NCBI GenBank assembly: GCA_016293365.1
Contig: JAEDEK010000015.1
Span: 1 to 23,774 of the forward strand
Source of the DNA: Bulleidia sp.
GTDB taxonomy: Bacteria > Bacillota_I > Bacilli_A > Erysipelotrichales > Erysipelotrichaceae
Direction of reading: 5' to 3'
DNA: 23,774 nucleotides
Shown: positions 1-7,240 of the stretch, piece after piece
Layout: every line of letters begins with the position of its first letter
Position numbering within the stretch: the first letter of the stretch is position 1
The notes under the pieces: model-generated
What the model was told of the DNA's origin: nothing
What the model saw: only the letters and a program-made list of their open reading frames with translations
Database searches by the model: none
Position numbers and translations under genes: made by a program

Positions 1-1181
1 GGGCATATGAATTTACAGACATGCCAATGTATCAGAATGGTGAACTTATTGACTATACAGTCAAGGAAGATGCAGTTGCCGGCTATACAGCAGATGTCGT
101 AGAAAAAGAAGACTACACATTTGATATCATCAATACCCATGAACTTGAAACAGTGTCCATTTCTGGAACAAAAGTCTGGGACGATGCCGATGACCAGGAT
201 GGTATCAGACCTGATACAATCATTGTTCATCTGTATGCAGATGGTAATCAGGCATACAATGCAGATGGTACAGAATGCACGATAACAGTAGGTGCTGACA
301 GCAACTGGGGCTTTACATTCGACAATGTCTACAAATATGTGAATGCAAGAGAAGTTCAGTATACCGTTGTTGAAGAAACAGTTGAAGGTTATTCAACAAC
401 TGTGAAAGGTGATCCAATCACAGGATTCACTCTGACTAACAGCCATACTCCAGAAACAATCGATCTGATTCATGGTACAAAGATCTGGGATGACAATGAC
501 AATCAGGATGGAAAGAGACCGGAATCTGTAACAGTCAGACTGTATGCAGATGGTTCTGAAGTTGATACAAGAGAAGTATCTGAAGCATCATCATGGACAT
601 ATTCCTTCTATGATCTTCCAAAATTCAGCAATGGCCGTCAGATTGTCTATACGGTCAGAGAAGATGCAGTAGCAGGTTATGAATCTGTTGTAAAACAGAT
701 GGATGAATATGAATTTGAAATCACAAATGTTCATACACCTGAAACGGTAAAGATCAATGGTATGAAAGTCTGGAATGATGACGATAACGCTTCCGGTAAG
801 CGTCCGGAATCCATTACGGTCACATTACTGGCAGATGGAGAAAAGGTTGCTGAAACAACAGCAACGGAAGATCTGGAATGGTTCTTCTCCTTCGGAGAAT
901 TACCGGTCTACAGAGAAGGCAGTAAGATTGAATACACAATCAAAGAAATGGAAGTCGAAGGATACAGAGCAACCTGGAGTGGAAATGCAGAAACAGGATT
1001 CACTCTGAGAAATACACTGCGTCCTGAAACTCCTGTAACGCCTGATATCAAGCCAAGACCACAGACTCCAATGACACCGAATACTTCAGATTCTACAAAC
1101 ATTGTGATGTATGCAGGCTTCGCTATTGCAGCACTGATTGCAATTCTTGGTGTAATCATCTTAAGAAAAAAGGAAAACTGA
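1..1181 (+). CDS. Cna-B repeat cell-surface protein, 3' part (5' end outside window)
   Basis: The reading frame is open from base 3, so the gene starts before the window. Counting residues from the first Met (base 21), it holds the end of one Cna-B domain and three complete ones at about 46-140, 147-237 and 243-331. Each complete repeat has the isopeptide-type residues: Lys51/154/249 in G-T/M-K-V/I-W, Glu118/214/309 in Y-T-V/I-x-E, and Asn140/236/331 near the domain end. The partial repeat keeps Glu16 and Asn38. A Pro/Thr-rich linker (335-353) leads to a wall-sorting signal: TPNTSD (352-357), a hydrophobic helix (361-381) and an RKK tail. By family, this is a rigid stalk of an adhesin or pilin-like protein anchored by sortase. 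The motif departs from LPxTG at two positions (L to T, G to S). No sortase gene is in the window. The ligand cannot be inferred. Confidence 0.93.
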   Translation, partial: AYEFTDMPMYQNGELIDYTVKEDAVAGYTADVVEKEDYTFDIINTHELETVSISGTKVWDDADDQDGIRPDTIIVHLYADGNQAYNADGTECTITVGADSNWGFTFDNVYKYVNAREVQYTVVEETVEGYSTTVKGDPITGFTLTNSHTPETIDLIHGTKIWDDNDNQDGKRPESVTVRLYADGSEVDTREVSEASSWTYSFYDLPKFSNGRQIVYTVREDAVAGYESVVKQMDEYEFEITNVHTPETVKINGMKVWNDDDNASGKRPESITVTLLADGEKVAETTATEDLEWFFSFGELPVYREGSKIEYTIKEMEVEGYRATWSGNAETGFTLRNTLRPETPVTPDIKPRPQTPMTPNTSDSTNIVMYAGFAIAALIAILGVIILRKKEN

Positions 1182-1207
1182 TTATTCCAAAAGTCTGAAA
1201 TGAAACA

Positions 1208-1234
1208 GAGGGGCAGAGAAATCTGCCTCTTTTT
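1208..1234 (+). terminator. Rho-independent terminator of the surface-protein gene
   Basis: A 9-bp stem (1209-1217 with 1222-1230, one G-T pair) closes a GAAA tetraloop and runs into TTTTT. It begins 27 bases after the stop codon. Confidence 0.9.
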
Positions 1235-1248
1235 CAGTTATGAGAAAA

Positions 1249-1257
1249 TGATAGAAT
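1249..1257 (+). promoter_or_regulatory. Extended -10 promoter for the AGCS symporter
   Basis: TGATAGAAT matches the extended -10 pattern TGnTATAAT with one mismatch. No clear -35 is present because the upstream bases are the terminator T-tract. The predicted start lies just before the AGGAG ribosome site at 1266-1270. Confidence 0.55.
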
Positions 1258-1281
1258 GGACATACAGGAGAATGGATTGTT

Positions 1282-2694
1282 ATGGCGCAGCTGATTGAAA
1301 CTCTGGATAAACTTTTGTGGGGATGGCCTTTGATCATAGCCCTGCTTGGTACCCATATCTTTATGACAGTCCGTACCGGTTTTGTTCAGAAAGAGCTCTT
1401 TCGGGCAATACGCCTTTCTGTAGCGAAAGAGGAAGGTGCAGATGGTGATGTATCACAGTTTGGTGCATTGACAGCTGCACTCAGTTCGACAATCGGAACA
1501 GGAAATATCATCGGGGTTGGTACAGCGATAACGATGGGAGGACCCGGAGCTGTTTTCTGGATGTGGATTACCGGCCTTCTTGGAATGGCAACAAAATATG
1601 CGGAAACTCTGATCGCATGCAGATATCGGGTCAGAAGTGAGGATGGCTCCATGATCGGAGGTGCAATGTATGCGCTGGAACGGGGCTTGCACATGAAATG
1701 GCTTGGAATTGTGTTTGCTTTACTTGCATCGGTTTGTGCATTTGGAATCGGCAATATGGTACAGGCAAATGCTGTCTCTGTGAATATACAGGATAACTTC
1801 TGTATATCTCCATGGATCATTGCGGCAGTTCTTGCTGTTATGACAGGCATTGTTGTTTTCGGTGGTATTCAGTCGATTGCCAGACTGACGGAAAAACTTG
1901 TTCCATTCATGGCTGGACTGTATATTCTGGGTTGCCTTGCAATTCTAGGCATGAATCATGATACAGTACTGCAGGCGCTGACAGTGATTTTCAAAGGTGC
2001 GTTTCAGCCACAGAGTATTGCCGGAGGAACGGGTGGATATTTGCTTTCCGTTACGCTCAGATATGGTTTTGCAAGAGGTCTTTTCTCAAATGAATCCGGG
2101 ATGGGAAGTGCTCCTCTGGTAGCGTCTGCCGCAAAGACAAAGAATCCGAAAAGACAGGCACTGGTATCGATGACAGGTACTTTCTGGGATACGGTAGTCA
2201 TCTGTCTTCTCACTGGTACGGTACTTGTATCCTGTATGCTGAAAGCGCCAGGCAGTATGAATTCCGCAAACGGGGCAGCGCTGTCATCTTCCGCGTTTGG
2301 AATGATTCCGGTCATTGGAAAACCGGTTCTGATTTTCGGGCTGATCACCTTTGCTTTTTCAACCATTCTTGGATGGTATTATTATGGAGAAAGATGTGCG
2401 GTATATCTGTTTGGAGAAAGAGTGATTCCATTATATAAAGGGCTGTGGATAACAGCCGTGGGTATCGGTGCCATGGTTCAGATTGATGTTGTCTGGAATT
2501 TAGCGGATCTGCTGAATGGTCTGATGGCGATCCCGAATATGGTTGCTGTAATCCTGTTAAGCCGGGAAATTGCTGAACTGACAGAACGTTATTCCGGCAG
2601 ACATATTGAAGATCTTGATATGTCGGAAATGCCTGTGGTACATAACAGCGATCAGGGCGTTCTGCACCGTCTGAAAAGCAATAGACAGAACTGA
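1282..2694 (+). CDS. AGCS-family sodium (or proton):alanine/glycine-type amino-acid symporter
   Basis: A polytopic membrane protein of 470 residues, the usual length for alanine/glycine:cation symporters (AlsT/DagA type). The family signature lies at about 61-83 (ALSSTIGTGNIIGVGTA), followed by GGPGAVFWMW. A second conserved block, GLFSNESGMGSAPLV, sits near the middle and continues into a helix with the FWDTVVICLLTGT pattern. The C-terminus has the typical LLNGLMAIPNMVAV segment and a short charged tail. The family imports alanine, glycine or related small amino acids with Na+ or H+; the exact substrate is not readable. AGGAG at 1266-1270 supports the ATG chosen. The M20 amidohydrolase starts 67 bases downstream with no terminator between, so cotranscription is likely: the hydrolase would release amino acids from conjugates and the carrier would move them. 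Confidence 0.93.
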   Translation: MAQLIETLDKLLWGWPLIIALLGTHIFMTVRTGFVQKELFRAIRLSVAKEEGADGDVSQFGALTAALSSTIGTGNIIGVGTAITMGGPGAVFWMWITGLLGMATKYAETLIACRYRVRSEDGSMIGGAMYALERGLHMKWLGIVFALLASVCAFGIGNMVQANAVSVNIQDNFCISPWIIAAVLAVMTGIVVFGGIQSIARLTEKLVPFMAGLYILGCLAILGMNHDTVLQALTVIFKGAFQPQSIAGGTGGYLLSVTLRYGFARGLFSNESGMGSAPLVASAAKTKNPKRQALVSMTGTFWDTVVICLLTGTVLVSCMLKAPGSMNSANGAALSSSAFGMIPVIGKPVLIFGLITFAFSTILGWYYYGERCAVYLFGERVIPLYKGLWITAVGIGAMVQIDVVWNLADLLNGLMAIPNMVAVILLSREIAELTERYSGRHIEDLDMSEMPVVHNSDQGVLHRLKSNRQN

Positions 2695-2720
2695 AGAAAT
2701 GCAATGAAATATAACAGATA

Positions 2721-2743
2721 TCGTGTGATACACTTTCGCACGA
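2721..2743 (+). promoter_or_regulatory. Hairpin just upstream of the M20 ribosome site
   Basis: TCGTGTG and CGCACGA can pair as a 7-bp stem (one G-T) with a 9-base loop. It ends a few bases before the purine-rich GAAAGAAGGA ribosome site. No T-tract follows, so it is not a terminator; its role is unknown. Confidence 0.35.
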
Positions 2744-2761
2744 AGAAAGAAGGAAATACTG

Positions 2762-3967
2762 ATGAATGCTGAAATACTGTTGAAGGAAGCTGAAGAGCTG
2801 CAGCCTTCCCTGCAGGAATGCAGAAGAGACATACATGAACATCCGGAAGTCGGATTTGATCTTGCAAGAACAAAAGAAAAAGTCAGGGCTGAACTGATCC
2901 GCCTTGGCTATGAACCAAAAGACTGTGGAAAATGTGGTCTGGTGGCACTTGCCGGTGGCAAAAAACCAGGAAAAACAATTCTGATCCGTGCGGATATGGA
3001 TGCATTACCGATCAAAGAGGAAGCTGATGTGGAATATGCAAGCAGAATTGAAGGAAAGATGCATGGATGTGGCCATGATATGCATACAGCCATGCTTCTG
3101 GGGGCAGCTGCACTGTTGAAAAAGCATGAAGATGAACTCGAGGGAACTGTAAAACTGATGTTCCAGCCGGCAGAAGAAATCTTTCAGGGTTCTGAGGATA
3201 TGATCAAAGCTGGAGTACTGGAGAATCCTGTAGTGGATGCGGCATATATGATCCATGTAGTTGCCGGTATGCCGGTGCCTGCAGGATGCCTGATGGTTCC
3301 TCCAGGAGGAACGGGAATGGCTGGATGCCAGCAGTATAAAATCATTGTCAAGGGTAAGGGTGGCCACGGTGCTCGTCCTGAAGTTGCCATTGATCCGATT
3401 ACTGCAGCAGCACATATTCATATTGCTCTACAGGAAATCAACAGCCGTGAACTGAATCCGGCCGAGTTCGGTGTATTTACAACCGGACTTTTCAAGGGTG
3501 GAGAAGCCTCCAATATCATTCCGGACACTGCCGAGATGCGAGGTACAATCCGTACAGGCAATGTTGAGACAAATGAATATATTAAAAAGAGAATGGAAGA
3601 GATTGCTGTGGGGGTTGGACATGCATTCCGTTGTGAAGTGGAAGTTGAATTCTTTGATTTCTGCCCACCAATGCTTGCGGATGATGAACTTTCCATCTGT
3701 GCTGAAAAGTATGGTCAGCAGCTGCTTGGACAGGGTTGCTTTGTCATGAAAGATAATCCGAAAGTCGGAGGAGGAAGCGAAGACTTTGCATTTGTCGCTG
3801 CAGAAGTACCTGCAGTGGGCATGTTTCTGAGTGCCGGTAATTCCAACGAAGGATATATCTATTCTCAACACCATCCAATGGTACGGTTTGATGATTCTGT
3901 ACTGTATCGTGGAAGTGCTTCACTTGCATGGCTGTCCTATCGATGGCTGCAGGATCATCACAACTGA
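2762..3967 (+). CDS. M20-family metal-dependent amidohydrolase (N-acyl amino acid / peptide conjugate hydrolase)
   Basis: The 401 residues match the M20D amidohydrolases (hippurate hydrolase, IAA-amino-acid hydrolase, N-acetyl-diaminopimelate deacetylase relatives). Visible motifs in order: RRDIHEHPEVGFDL (21-34), RADMDALPI (76-84), HGCGHDMHTAM (101-111), FQPAEE (134-139), GHGARP (201-206) and GGGSEDFAF (336-344), then SQHHP (368-372). Expected metal ligands are Cys103, His105, Glu139, His165 and His370 or 371, so the enzyme looks intact. It is probably cytosolic, since no signal peptide is seen. The reaction is hydrolysis of an amide-linked acyl group from an amino acid or short peptide; the substrate cannot be named. 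AGAAAGAAGGA gives a good ribosome site for the ATG. The neighbouring AGCS carrier suggests amino-acid salvage. A strong terminator follows. Confidence 0.92.
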   Translation: MNAEILLKEAEELQPSLQECRRDIHEHPEVGFDLARTKEKVRAELIRLGYEPKDCGKCGLVALAGGKKPGKTILIRADMDALPIKEEADVEYASRIEGKMHGCGHDMHTAMLLGAAALLKKHEDELEGTVKLMFQPAEEIFQGSEDMIKAGVLENPVVDAAYMIHVVAGMPVPAGCLMVPPGGTGMAGCQQYKIIVKGKGGHGARPEVAIDPITAAAHIHIALQEINSRELNPAEFGVFTTGLFKGGEASNIIPDTAEMRGTIRTGNVETNEYIKKRMEEIAVGVGHAFRCEVEVEFFDFCPPMLADDELSICAEKYGQQLLGQGCFVMKDNPKVGGGSEDFAFVAAEVPAVGMFLSAGNSNEGYIYSQHHPMVRFDDSVLYRGSASLAWLSYRWLQDHHN

Positions 3968-3971
3968 TTTC

Positions 3972-3993
3972 AGACTGCTTCGGCAGTCTTTTT
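3972..3993 (+). terminator. Terminator with UUCG tetraloop after the M20 gene
   Basis: AGACTGC and GCAGTCT pair perfectly around a TTCG loop closed by C-G, an exceptionally stable tetraloop, followed by a T run. It begins just after the stop. Confidence 0.93.
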
Positions 3994-4003
3994 CTGTGCA
4001 GAA

Positions 4004-4028
4004 GAAAAGCCATGGCATTGCCATGACT
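4004..4028 (-). terminator. Terminator of the yigZ-lipoprotein unit
   Basis: On the minus strand AGTCATGGC pairs with GCCATGGCT (9 bp, one G-T) around AAT and is followed by TTTCTTC. It lies 7 bases past the lipoprotein stop and faces the converging M20 terminator. Confidence 0.8.
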
Positions 4029-4035
4029 GTATGTA

Positions 4036-4773
4036 TCAGTATACGTTGTAGCTCCAGCTCCAGGATGTACCGCTTTCGCTGAACAGATAGACGGTGTAGT
4101 GACCGGCAGGAAGAGAAACATCTCCTGTTTTTTCTTCGTTATCAGCGTCGCAGATCAGAGTCCATGTTCCATCATCTGCTTTTGCATAAGCCATACCATG
4201 CCCTCCAGCAGTTGTATCCAATGTAATGGAGAAACCGCTGCTGACATTGATTTCAAAAGAATCCTGCTCATCCAGATCTGTCGGTGGCTGAGAAGAAGAT
4301 GGACTGGAAGATGTGGAAGAAGTGCTGTTGTCAATGTTTTCTCTGTTGTCGTTATCAACCGTTTCCTCCTGAACAGAATAAGTATTGGATGAGTGATTGA
4401 AAACGAGAGTGAATTCAGCTGGTACGGAATACTGAGATTTGTTTTCCGTACGGTTGATGGTTGTTGAAGCAACAAGATTACCGTCGCTGTCACGGCTTAA
4501 CGAGATGGAATCAGCGGACACCCAGCCATAGGTTCCGATTTCATACATCTGGGAAAGTTTGTTGTTGATGGAAGATACAACCGACTGCATCTGGTAGGAA
4601 GTCAGCTCAATATCATTCTTCGTGTTTTTGGAATCCTCTTTGTTTTCCTCTTTTGTATCTTCAACATCGGATGAATCAACATTGCTCTGCGGCGTTTCAT
4701 CTTTTTTACTGCAGGCTGACAGTGAAGTCAGAAGAAACAGACTGAGTGTTGCAAGTGTAATTTTCTTCAGCAT
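4036..4773 (-). CDS. Predicted lipoprotein of unknown function
   Basis: A 245-residue protein with a lipoprotein signal: MLKK, a hydrophobic stretch (5-17), then lipobox L18-S-A-C21. After Cys21 comes an acidic, Asp/Glu/Lys-rich spacer (22-55). A first domain follows (about 56-138, with a pattern of beta strands), then a Ser/Asn/Pro linker (139-170). The C-terminal domain (172-245) is rich in Gly, Thr and Trp and ends in aromatic residues (SWSWSYNVY). It should be anchored to the outer face of the membrane. I do not recognise either domain. GGAGATTAT directly before the ATG is a strong ribosome site. The start codon overlaps the end of the YigZ gene by 7 bases, so the two are translated from one message, although no functional tie between a cytosolic IMPACT protein and a lipoprotein is known to me. 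Confidence 0.85.
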   Translation of the reverse strand: MLKKITLATLSLFLLTSLSACSKKDETPQSNVDSSDVEDTKEENKEDSKNTKNDIELTSYQMQSVVSSINNKLSQMYEIGTYGWVSADSISLSRDSDGNLVASTTINRTENKSQYSVPAEFTLVFNHSSNTYSVQEETVDNDNRENIDNSTSSTSSSPSSSQPPTDLDEQDSFEINVSSGFSITLDTTAGGHGMAYAKADDGTWTLICDADNEEKTGDVSLPAGHYTVYLFSESGTSWSWSYNVY

Positions 4774-5378
4774 ATAATCTCCTTTTCGACAATGACATCT
4801 TTCACAAAAACGGCCTGGGCAGCACCTCTGGAAAGATCCCGGATTGTCTGTTCGATATCGTCTCTGTCTGTTTCAAACAGGCAGGAGACCTGTTCATCAT
4901 ACATCATGTTTCTGATATTTGCATACTTTCTTAACCATGTTTCAATTGTTCCGGAAAGTGCATATGGATATGTGACGGTATACTGATGGCAGATCAGATC
5001 CTCACATTTCGGTGCTTCTTTCAGTGCTTCACTGATGCATCCTCCATAGGCTCTGACAAGTCCGCCGGTGCCAAGTTTGATTCCACCGAAATATCTGACG
5101 GCACAGGCACAGACATCTTCCAGTCCGCTGTTTCTGATTGCTTCCAGCATCGGCATGCCTGCTGTACCGGAAGGTTCCCTGTTATCATTGGAACGCTGGA
5201 TGGACTGATTCGGCCCACATTGATATGCAGTACATACATGGGTTGCATCCCTGAATTCATTTCGGATGGAGTCAATATAGGCTCTTGCTTCATCTTCAGT
5301 CCTGCATGTTCTGACACATGCGATGAAGACGGATTTGTTGACTGTGATTTCTTTTCTGTATTCTTCTTTGATCCGCAT
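4767..5378 (-). CDS. yigZ: YigZ / IMPACT-family protein
   Basis: The protein has 203 residues from the second in-frame Met (MRIKEEYRKEI), which fits the usual YigZ N-terminus; a Met 7 codons upstream is also possible. The UPF0029/IMPACT signature is clear: ATHVCTAYQCG, then QRSNDNREPSGTAGMPML, then VRYFGGIKLGTGGLVRAYGG. The C-terminal part (about 130-203) is the smaller ferredoxin-like domain seen in bacterial YigZ. The eukaryotic relative Yih1/IMPACT acts on Gcn1 in translation control; the bacterial role is not settled. The gene is divergent from mutL, and the upstream Met lies inside a palindrome shared by both promoters. The ribosome site is weak (GGAAG, 14 bases before the chosen ATG), so the start is less certain than the gene. 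Confidence 0.92.
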   Translation of the reverse strand: MRIKEEYRKEITVNKSVFIACVRTCRTEDEARAYIDSIRNEFRDATHVCTAYQCGPNQSIQRSNDNREPSGTAGMPMLEAIRNSGLEDVCACAVRYFGGIKLGTGGLVRAYGGCISEALKEAPKCEDLICHQYTVTYPYALSGTIETWLRKYANIRNMMYDEQVSCLFETDRDDIEQTIRDLSRGAAQAVFVKDVIVEKEIIC

Positions 5379-5396
5379 AACCGTATTTATTACTTC

Positions 5397-5413
5397 CATA
5401 GTATAATACTATG
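5397..5413. promoter_or_regulatory. Perfect 7-3-7 dyad with overlapping divergent -10 elements (yigZ / mutL)
   Basis: CATAGTA-TAA-TACTATG is a perfect inverted repeat centred between yigZ and mutL. It contains TATAAT (5402-5407) reading towards mutL and TATTAT/TATACT reading towards yigZ. On the minus strand a perfect TTGACA (5438 to 5433) lies inside the first mutL codons, 16 bases before a TTTCAT -10-like hexamer. The dyad supplies ATG triplets in both directions, but neither has a ribosome site, so it more likely serves as promoter or operator DNA. Confidence 0.5.
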
Positions 5414-5431
5414 AAATCAGGAAAAAAAACT

Positions 5432-7240
5432 ATGTCAAAAATCAAACAGTTAGATGCGCATACCGCTAATATGATCGCAGCGGGTGAAGTAGTTGAGCGC
5501 CCGATGGGAGTTGTCAAAGAACTTGTGGAAAATGCAATTGATGCAGGAAGTACAAGAATTGTCATCTCCATTGAGGAAGGCGGCATGAAAAAACTGACAG
5601 TTACAGATAACGGATGTGGCATGGACAGTCAGGATGCACAGCTCTGTTTTGAACGTCATGCAACATCAAAGATACATTCCTCCAATGATCTGTGGTCTAT
5701 TCAGACACTAGGTTTCCGTGGTGAAGCGTTGCCGTCCATCGGTGCGGTTGCCAGAGTAACAGTTCATACAAGTGATGGAGAGGATGCCACACAGGTGGTT
5801 GTGGCTTATGGGAAAAAGGAATCTGCTGGACCATATCCATGTAATCAGGGGACGGAAATCAGTGTGGAAGGGCTGTTCTATCAGACGCCGGCAAGACTGA
5901 AACATATGCGTTCCGCCTCCTATGAGGCATCTTTGATTCAGGATGTTGTTCAGAAGTTTGCTCTTTCACATCCGGAAATTTCATTCCGTCTGATCAATGA
6001 TGGAAGAGATGCCTTCCGTACAACCGGTCAGTCGGATCTGCTGGAAGTCATGTATGCCGTGTTTGGAAGAAGTGCAGTGGAGAATGCGGTGGAGTGCCGT
6101 TTTGAGGATTTTGATTATCAGGTGAGCGGGTATGTCATTGCTCCCTGCGTTACAAGAGCGTCAAGAAATCTGATGCATATTTTTCTGAATGGAAGGATGG
6201 TGAAGACATACCGTCTGTATAAAGCAGTTCAGGATGGGTATTACGGACTGATTCCAGATGGCAGATATCCTTTATGTGTATTGAATATCGAAATGGATCC
6301 GCATCTTCTGGATGTCAATGTTCATCCATCCAAGTGGGAAGTACGTATTTCAAAAGAAATACAACTGGAACTTTTACTGAAGGAAGGGGTTGGGGCTGCG
6401 TTACATAAAGAGGAAATCATTCCCGAAAGCAAGCCGGAGCCGATTACATATTTTCAGCCGATTGCACTGGATTTTGATGAGGTTCAGATGGAATCTGCAA
6501 AACCATCCGTCAACCTGAGCAGTGAAAACAAACCGGCATCCATTGCAATGAATGCCTTTGTCAAAGAGGCGATCCGCACGGAAAGTGCACAGGACGAAGA
6601 AATACTCAGAAACCTGCATCAGAAGATGGAAGAGACAAAGAAGAAGGTAGAGGAAGAAGAAAGAATCCCTCTTCCTGAACTTCATGTCATAGGTCAGTAC
6701 CGGAAAAGGTTTATTCTGTGTGAAACTTTAAAAGGGCTGGCAGTAATTGATGCGCACCAGGCAAAAAGACGGATTGCCTATGAATCCATCATGCAGCAGA
6801 TGGATACGTCCGAGGTGATGGTGGATCTTCTTGTCCCGGTCACGGTACATGTGTCTGATGATCTTTGCCGCAGAGTAGATGAGATCAATACACTGTTGCA
6901 GGATACAGGACTGCAGTTTGAAGTGTTCGGAGAGGATACGATGCTTGTCAGAAGCATTCCTTCCTGGATGCAGGACGTCAATGTGGAACATCTCTGTATT
7001 GACCTGCTGGACAGTATCCGTGATGAATCCTCTAAGGATGTCAGACAGAAAATCCGTCATAAGGCTGCTACAGCCGCAACAAGAAATCTGAGTGAAAAAC
7101 AGATGTCCATGACGATGGAAGAAATGAACACTCTTGTGAATCAGCTTGGAGAATGTGAAAACCCGTTTACCGGAGTGACGGGAGGGGCAATCATTCAGAT
7201 TATTGATGATGTACAGCTGATGAAAGGATTCTCTTTATGA
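5432..7240 (+). CDS. mutL: DNA mismatch repair protein MutL, with a degenerate C-terminal endonuclease site
   Basis: From ATG 5432 (AGGA 10 bases upstream; the ATG at 5411 lies within the promoter) the protein has 602 residues. The N-terminal GHKL ATPase is intact: AAGEVVERP, KELVENAIDAG (Glu30, Asn34), DNGCGMD (Asp59), RHATSKI and TLGFRGEALPSIGAV. The MutL transducer domain follows, with FLNGRMVK and DVNVHPSKWEVR. After a charged linker (about 380-420) comes the C-terminal dimerisation domain. There the endonuclease consensus DQHAxxExxxxE reads DAHQAKRRIAYE (440-451), with Arg446 in place of the catalytic Glu. The usual final CPHGRP reads GVTGGA, and the Cys-bearing motif before it reads HKAATAA. 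So ATPase signalling looks preserved while nicking looks lost. The gene overlaps miaA by ATGA. mutS is not adjacent. Confidence 0.95.
   Translation: MSKIKQLDAHTANMIAAGEVVERPMGVVKELVENAIDAGSTRIVISIEEGGMKKLTVTDNGCGMDSQDAQLCFERHATSKIHSSNDLWSIQTLGFRGEALPSIGAVARVTVHTSDGEDATQVVVAYGKKESAGPYPCNQGTEISVEGLFYQTPARLKHMRSASYEASLIQDVVQKFALSHPEISFRLINDGRDAFRTTGQSDLLEVMYAVFGRSAVENAVECRFEDFDYQVSGYVIAPCVTRASRNLMHIFLNGRMVKTYRLYKAVQDGYYGLIPDGRYPLCVLNIEMDPHLLDVNVHPSKWEVRISKEIQLELLLKEGVGAALHKEEIIPESKPEPITYFQPIALDFDEVQMESAKPSVNLSSENKPASIAMNAFVKEAIRTESAQDEEILRNLHQKMEETKKKVEEEERIPLPELHVIGQYRKRFILCETLKGLAVIDAHQAKRRIAYESIMQQMDTSEVMVDLLVPVTVHVSDDLCRRVDEINTLLQDTGLQFEVFGEDTMLVRSIPSWMQDVNVEHLCIDLLDSIRDESSKDVRQKIRHKAATAATRNLSEKQMSMTMEEMNTLVNQLGECENPFTGVTGGAIIQIIDDVQLMKGFSL

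Noticed and set aside
21..1181. Cna-B repeats as a repeat-expansion or mobile element
   Set aside because: The repeats are diverged protein domains within one reading frame, normal for this adhesin type.
5411..5413. Earlier mutL ATG
   Set aside because: It is three bases after a TATAAT and inside a dyad, with no ribosome site; the ATG at 5432 has AGGA and fits the MutL N-terminus.
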